Source: Shinella curvata
GTDB lineage: Bacteria; Pseudomonadota; Alphaproteobacteria; Rhizobiales; Rhizobiaceae
NCBI RefSeq assembly: GCF_022899935.1
Contig: NZ_JALJCJ010000006.1
Coordinates: 310,001 to 374,000 of the forward strand
Direction of reading: 5' to 3'
DNA: 64,000 nucleotides
Notes under the pieces: generated by a model
Database searches by the model: none
Told to the model about the DNA's origin: nothing
Seen by the model: only the letters and a program-made list of their open reading frames with translations
In this document: in pieces, positions 63,159 to 64,000 of the stretch
Numbering within the stretch: the stretch's first letter is position 1
How the letters are laid out: the number at the start of each line of letters is the position of its first letter
Made by a program: the position numbers and the translations under genes

Positions 63159-63182
63159 GGACGGCGCGGGTCTGCGCCGTCC
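63159..63182 (-). other. Intercistronic hairpin after the family 5 binding-protein gene
   Basis: GGACGGCGC (63159-63167) pairs perfectly with GCGCCGTCC (63174-63182), loop of six. It is between the binding-protein stop (63193) and the DppB start on the minus strand and lacks a T-run. Confidence 0.62.
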
Positions 63183-63192
63183 AGCGGTGGCG

Positions 63193-64000
63193 TCACTTCA
63201 TCGTGTAGTACCAGAAGCGGGTGTACTCATCGGCCGGCACGATGGCATTGACCTTGTCGCTCATGCCCCAGGTCAGGAACTGCTGGTGCAGCATGATCTT
63301 GCCGACCTCGTCGCGATGGATCTTCACCACCTCCGAGATCATCTCCTGGCGCTTGGCCGGGTCGTATTCCGTGCCGATCTTCACGATCAGCTCGTCGACA
63401 TGCTTGTTGGAATAGCCCTTCGGGTTCCAGGCGCCGAGATCGCCAGTCGGCGTGTGGAAGGTCGCCGACATGATATTGTAGGCATCGATGGTCGGAAGAC
63501 CGGCCCAGCCGAGCATGTAGAAGGCATATTTGCCGGCCGGAAGTTCGGTGTCGAACTGAACGGGCGTATGCATGTTGAGCTGCGCCTTGATGCCGACCTT
63601 GGCCAGCATGCCGACCACCGCCTGGCAGATGCGCTCATCGTTGATGAACGAGCCCGCGGGGCAATCCATCGGCAGGTTGAAGCCGTCCTTGTAGCCTGCC
63701 TCCGCAAGGAGTGCTTTCGACGCTTCGATGTCGAAGGGGAAACGCTCGTCGAGGCTGGCATCATAGAAAGGCAGTTCGGGGGCCAGCGGCAGCGCCGTCG
63801 GGCGGCTGTTGCCGCGCATGATGGACCGCTTGATGCCCTCGATGTCGATGGCCTGGTAGATCGCCTTGCGCACACGCATGTCGGCGAGCGGATTGCCCTC
63901 CACACCGCTGCCTTCCAGCGTCTTGCTCTGCTGGTCCATGCCGAAGAAGATGTTGCGCAGGTGCGGCGCGCGCATCACCTTCATGCCCGGGGTCGCCTCG
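63193..64000 (-). CDS. ABC transporter solute-binding protein, family 5 (5' end outside window)
   Basis: The frame is open to base 64000, so only the last 268 residues are seen. Family 5 (DppA/OppA) motifs: NPLADMRVRKAIYQAIDIEG, SKALLAEAGYKDGFNLPMDC and VDELIVKIGTEYDPAKRQEM. It heads the Dpp-type operon with permeases, amidohydrolase and ATPase. The presence of the amidohydrolase suggests the ligand is not a simple peptide. The signal peptide lies outside the window. Confidence 0.9.
   Translation of the reverse strand, partial: EATPGMKVMRAPHLRNIFFGMDQQSKTLEGSGVEGNPLADMRVRKAIYQAIDIEGIKRSIMRGNSRPTALPLAPELPFYDASLDERFPFDIEASKALLAEAGYKDGFNLPMDCPAGSFINDERICQAVVGMLAKVGIKAQLNMHTPVQFDTELPAGKYAFYMLGWAGLPTIDAYNIMSATFHTPTGDLGAWNPKGYSNKHVDELIVKIGTEYDPAKRQEMISEVVKIHRDEVGKIMLHQQFLTWGMSDKVNAIVPADEYTRFWYYTMK

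Noticed and set aside
1-64000. tRNA, rRNA, CRISPR arrays, prophage or insertion sequences
   Set aside because: None recognised on either strand; the only mobile-type trace is the short mosaic-element fragment at 53828-53876.

Overview
The window is a GC-rich chromosomal or megaplasmid segment of an alphaproteobacterium, most likely Rhizobiaceae (Rhizobium, Shinella, Ensifer and relatives). The grounds are dense ABC uptake operons with LacI or LysR regulators, a pseudoazurin behind an FNR/NnrR-type box, and a fragment resembling the Rhizobium intergenic mosaic element at 53828-53867. The genus is not resolved. I saw no tRNA, rRNA, CRISPR array, prophage or insertion sequence. The region reads as a catabolic and transport neighbourhood.

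Layout. 1-8247: galactoside operon (end of a GH4 alpha-galactosidase, LacI regulator, sugar ABC transporter, GH2 beta-galactosidase). 8286-8816: pseudoazurin. 8813-17088: hotdog thioesterase, LysR, and an operon with a polar amino acid/amine ABC transporter, class III aminotransferase, BKACE enzyme, GNAT and acetylpolyamine-type deacetylase. 17184-26435: divergent CDF transporter, ankyrin protein, ureidoglycine aminohydrolase, CynX-type MFS, LysR, malonyl-CoA synthetase and TreY. 26432-33370: ribitol operon (kinase, ribitol dehydrogenase, ABC transporter, LacI). 33416-36109: KdpD-like protein with no kdpE or kdpABC and with Asn in place of the phospho-acceptor His.

36448-48040: the most unusual block. 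It holds two convergently named but co-directional operons: amidohydrolase pair-UbiD-UbiX-XdhC, and NCS2 permease-three-subunit molybdenum hydroxylase-CobW GTPase. They look like one pathway: uptake of a nucleobase-like or N-heteroaromatic acid, ring hydroxylation, prenylated-FMN decarboxylation and hydrolysis. One amidohydrolase has lost its HxH metal motif. 48203-57352: LysR, class II aldolase, cytosine deaminase-like amidohydrolase, nucleoside-type (BMP) ABC transporter, second related LysR. 57447-64000: prolyl aminopeptidase, a decayed DppB-type permease, then a Dpp-type ABC operon carrying a second cytosine deaminase-like amidohydrolase.

How it fits together. Each unit pairs an importer with one to four enzymes and a local regulator. 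The stretch 36-61 kb, plus ureidoglycine aminohydrolase at 19 kb, points to scavenging of carbon and nitrogen from N-heterocycles. A pattern across the window is that the gap after each of the five solute-binding-protein genes holds a strong, sequence-unrelated hairpin, which probably sets the protein ratio of binding protein to membrane components. Functions come from recognised motifs and family memory; no database search was run.
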